DNA from: Roseicella aerolata
GTDB lineage: Bacteria > Pseudomonadota > Alphaproteobacteria > Acetobacterales > Acetobacteraceae
Length of the DNA: 56,668 nt
Assembly: GCF_020523605.1 (NCBI RefSeq)
Contig: NZ_JAJAQI010000040.1
Coordinates: 1-56,668, forward strand
Direction of reading: 5' to 3'
The notes beneath the pieces are model-generated. The model had not been told where the DNA came from and searched no databases. It was given only the letters and a program-made list of their open reading frames with translations. Position numbers and translations under genes: made by a program. Of the stretch, positions 56,077-56,668 are shown one piece after another; positions within the stretch are counted from its first letter, which is position 1; each line of letters starts with the position of its first letter.

Positions 56077-56668
56077 GGGCACCGCCGCATCGTTCCCGAT
56101 CTGGCGTTGCCCGCCTTTGCCCAGCGTGGATGCGCGGCGCATCCATCAGGCCGAGGCTGGCGCTATGGGCGTCCTCGCTGCGGGATGCCAGGGCGGCGTC
56201 AGGCCTCCCATTCAGGCAGGACCGGGTCGCGGCATCACCCGTTCCCTGCCCGGGCCGGAGCGGCGAGGCCGCTGGTGATCCCGCGCCGAGGCGGCGTCAG
56301 GCCATCCTCGGCCGCAGCCACCGGGAGGCGGAAGCCCTGCGCGGGATGGTGCGCGACCATGCGCCGAAGATGCTGGCCAAACCGGAAGGGGTGCCGTTGA
56401 TCGGCGAGGCTGGTGTTCTCAAGCAGCGCAAGGAGGCGAGCGCAGCGGGCGCGCCACGCGACGCGCGCATCCGACCAGAGCGACGGGGCGGAAGGAAGCG
56501 CCAGAGATGGGGTGGCTGCCGCAAGATCGCCCTGCAAACCGCAGGTCTTATGAGAGCTGTGCGCGGATGCGCCAGAACGGGCCCAGCGCACCAGAACGAG
56601 CAGATGGCTCGGCAATGCGGAGGTTTGGGCGATATGAGCGCCGGCAGGGGCGCCGATTTTGCCTTCGA
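56077..56668. other. right-edge region without a supported gene
   Basis: This 592-base region carries GGCGGCGTCAGGCC twice as a direct repeat (56192-56205 and 56290-56303). One plus-strand frame is open from before 56230 to the window end, with an internal ATG at 56346 region (RGMVRDHAPKMLAKPEG), and could be the start or a degenerate piece of a gene continuing outside. I see no domain and no ribosome-binding site, so I do not call a gene. Confidence 0.35.

Noticed and set aside
56235-56615. Minus-strand frame at the right edge as transposase remnant
   Set aside because: No DDE, HUH or serine-recombinase motif and no terminal inverted repeats could be seen.
1-56668. CRISPR array
   Set aside because: No regularly spaced direct repeats with unique spacers and no cas genes. 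The 24-nt repeats at 16313 and 23952 are contiguous, without spacers.

Overview
The window is a very GC-rich stretch of chromosome. Its gene content points to an alphaproteobacterium, most likely a Roseomonas-like member of the Acetobacteraceae. Supports are an NDUFA12 gene followed by an MlaD and DUF2155 block, a Bug-family tricarboxylate-transporter receptor, a fused HldE, several orphan solute-binding components and a complete alphaproteobacterial-style C-P lyase operon. The taxonomic call is inference; no rRNA or other marker gene is present.

Layout. (1) 1-4165 is an accessory island with phage character: a large cruciform-capable repeat, an HNH-like protein, a T7-like internal virion protein, a small lipoprotein, a serine recombinase with a res-like sequence upstream, small proteins and a MarR-like regulator. 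Two of its transcription units end in the same 18-nt hairpin. (2) 4570-8428 holds a polytopic GT-C-like membrane protein and a molybdopterin oxidoreductase. (3) 8604-17084 is the phosphonate locus. phnF-phnM1 is divergent from phnGHIJKL-phnM2 and a DUF1045 2H-phosphoesterase-like gene, with a GntR-type operator between them. It is followed by a gamma-glutamyltransferase-family gene and a small lipoprotein. (4) 19545-27800 is a minus-strand run: metNIQ, an oligopeptide-type ABC ATPase pair without permeases, an acyl-CoA synthetase and a TPP-dependent enzyme. A stand-alone RAM-domain protein is divergent from metN. (5) 28414-40890 is mixed metabolism: branched-chain-amino-acid-type receptor, alcohol dehydrogenase, two SDRs, pyrophosphatase, DUF445, luciferase-like oxidoreductase, Bug receptor, NfeD-SPFH pair and MaoC hydratase. 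(6) 40891-48179 carries an orphan histidine kinase, hldE, an EF-G gene, wrbA and 5-hydroxyisourate hydrolase. (7) 48290-50189 has a ureide-type amidohydrolase and a RidA protein. (8) 50428-56076 has a degenerate class II ribonucleotide reductase-like protein, then NDUFA12, mlaD, a small protein, DUF2155, an NAPE-PLD-like MBL hydrolase and a FemAB-like acyltransferase.

Working together. PhnGHIJ with PhnK and PhnL build and cleave ribosyl-phosphonate, PhnM removes pyrophosphate, and the DUF1045 protein is the best candidate for the cyclic-phosphate step that PhnP performs elsewhere. PhnF is the likely repressor. The phosphonate importer and phnN are not in the window.

The most unusual observation is that two unrelated operon junctions (phnM2 to DUF1045, and oppF-like to oppD-like) are each bridged by tandem repeats with an 8-codon unit. 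These form chained mini-ORFs linked by 4-nt stop/start overlaps, and each unit carries its own Shine-Dalgarno and start codon. Other notable points are a palindromic element inserted in frame in phnI, a pair of REP-like palindromes in opposite orientation, and a ribonucleotide reductase relative that appears to have lost its catalytic cysteine.
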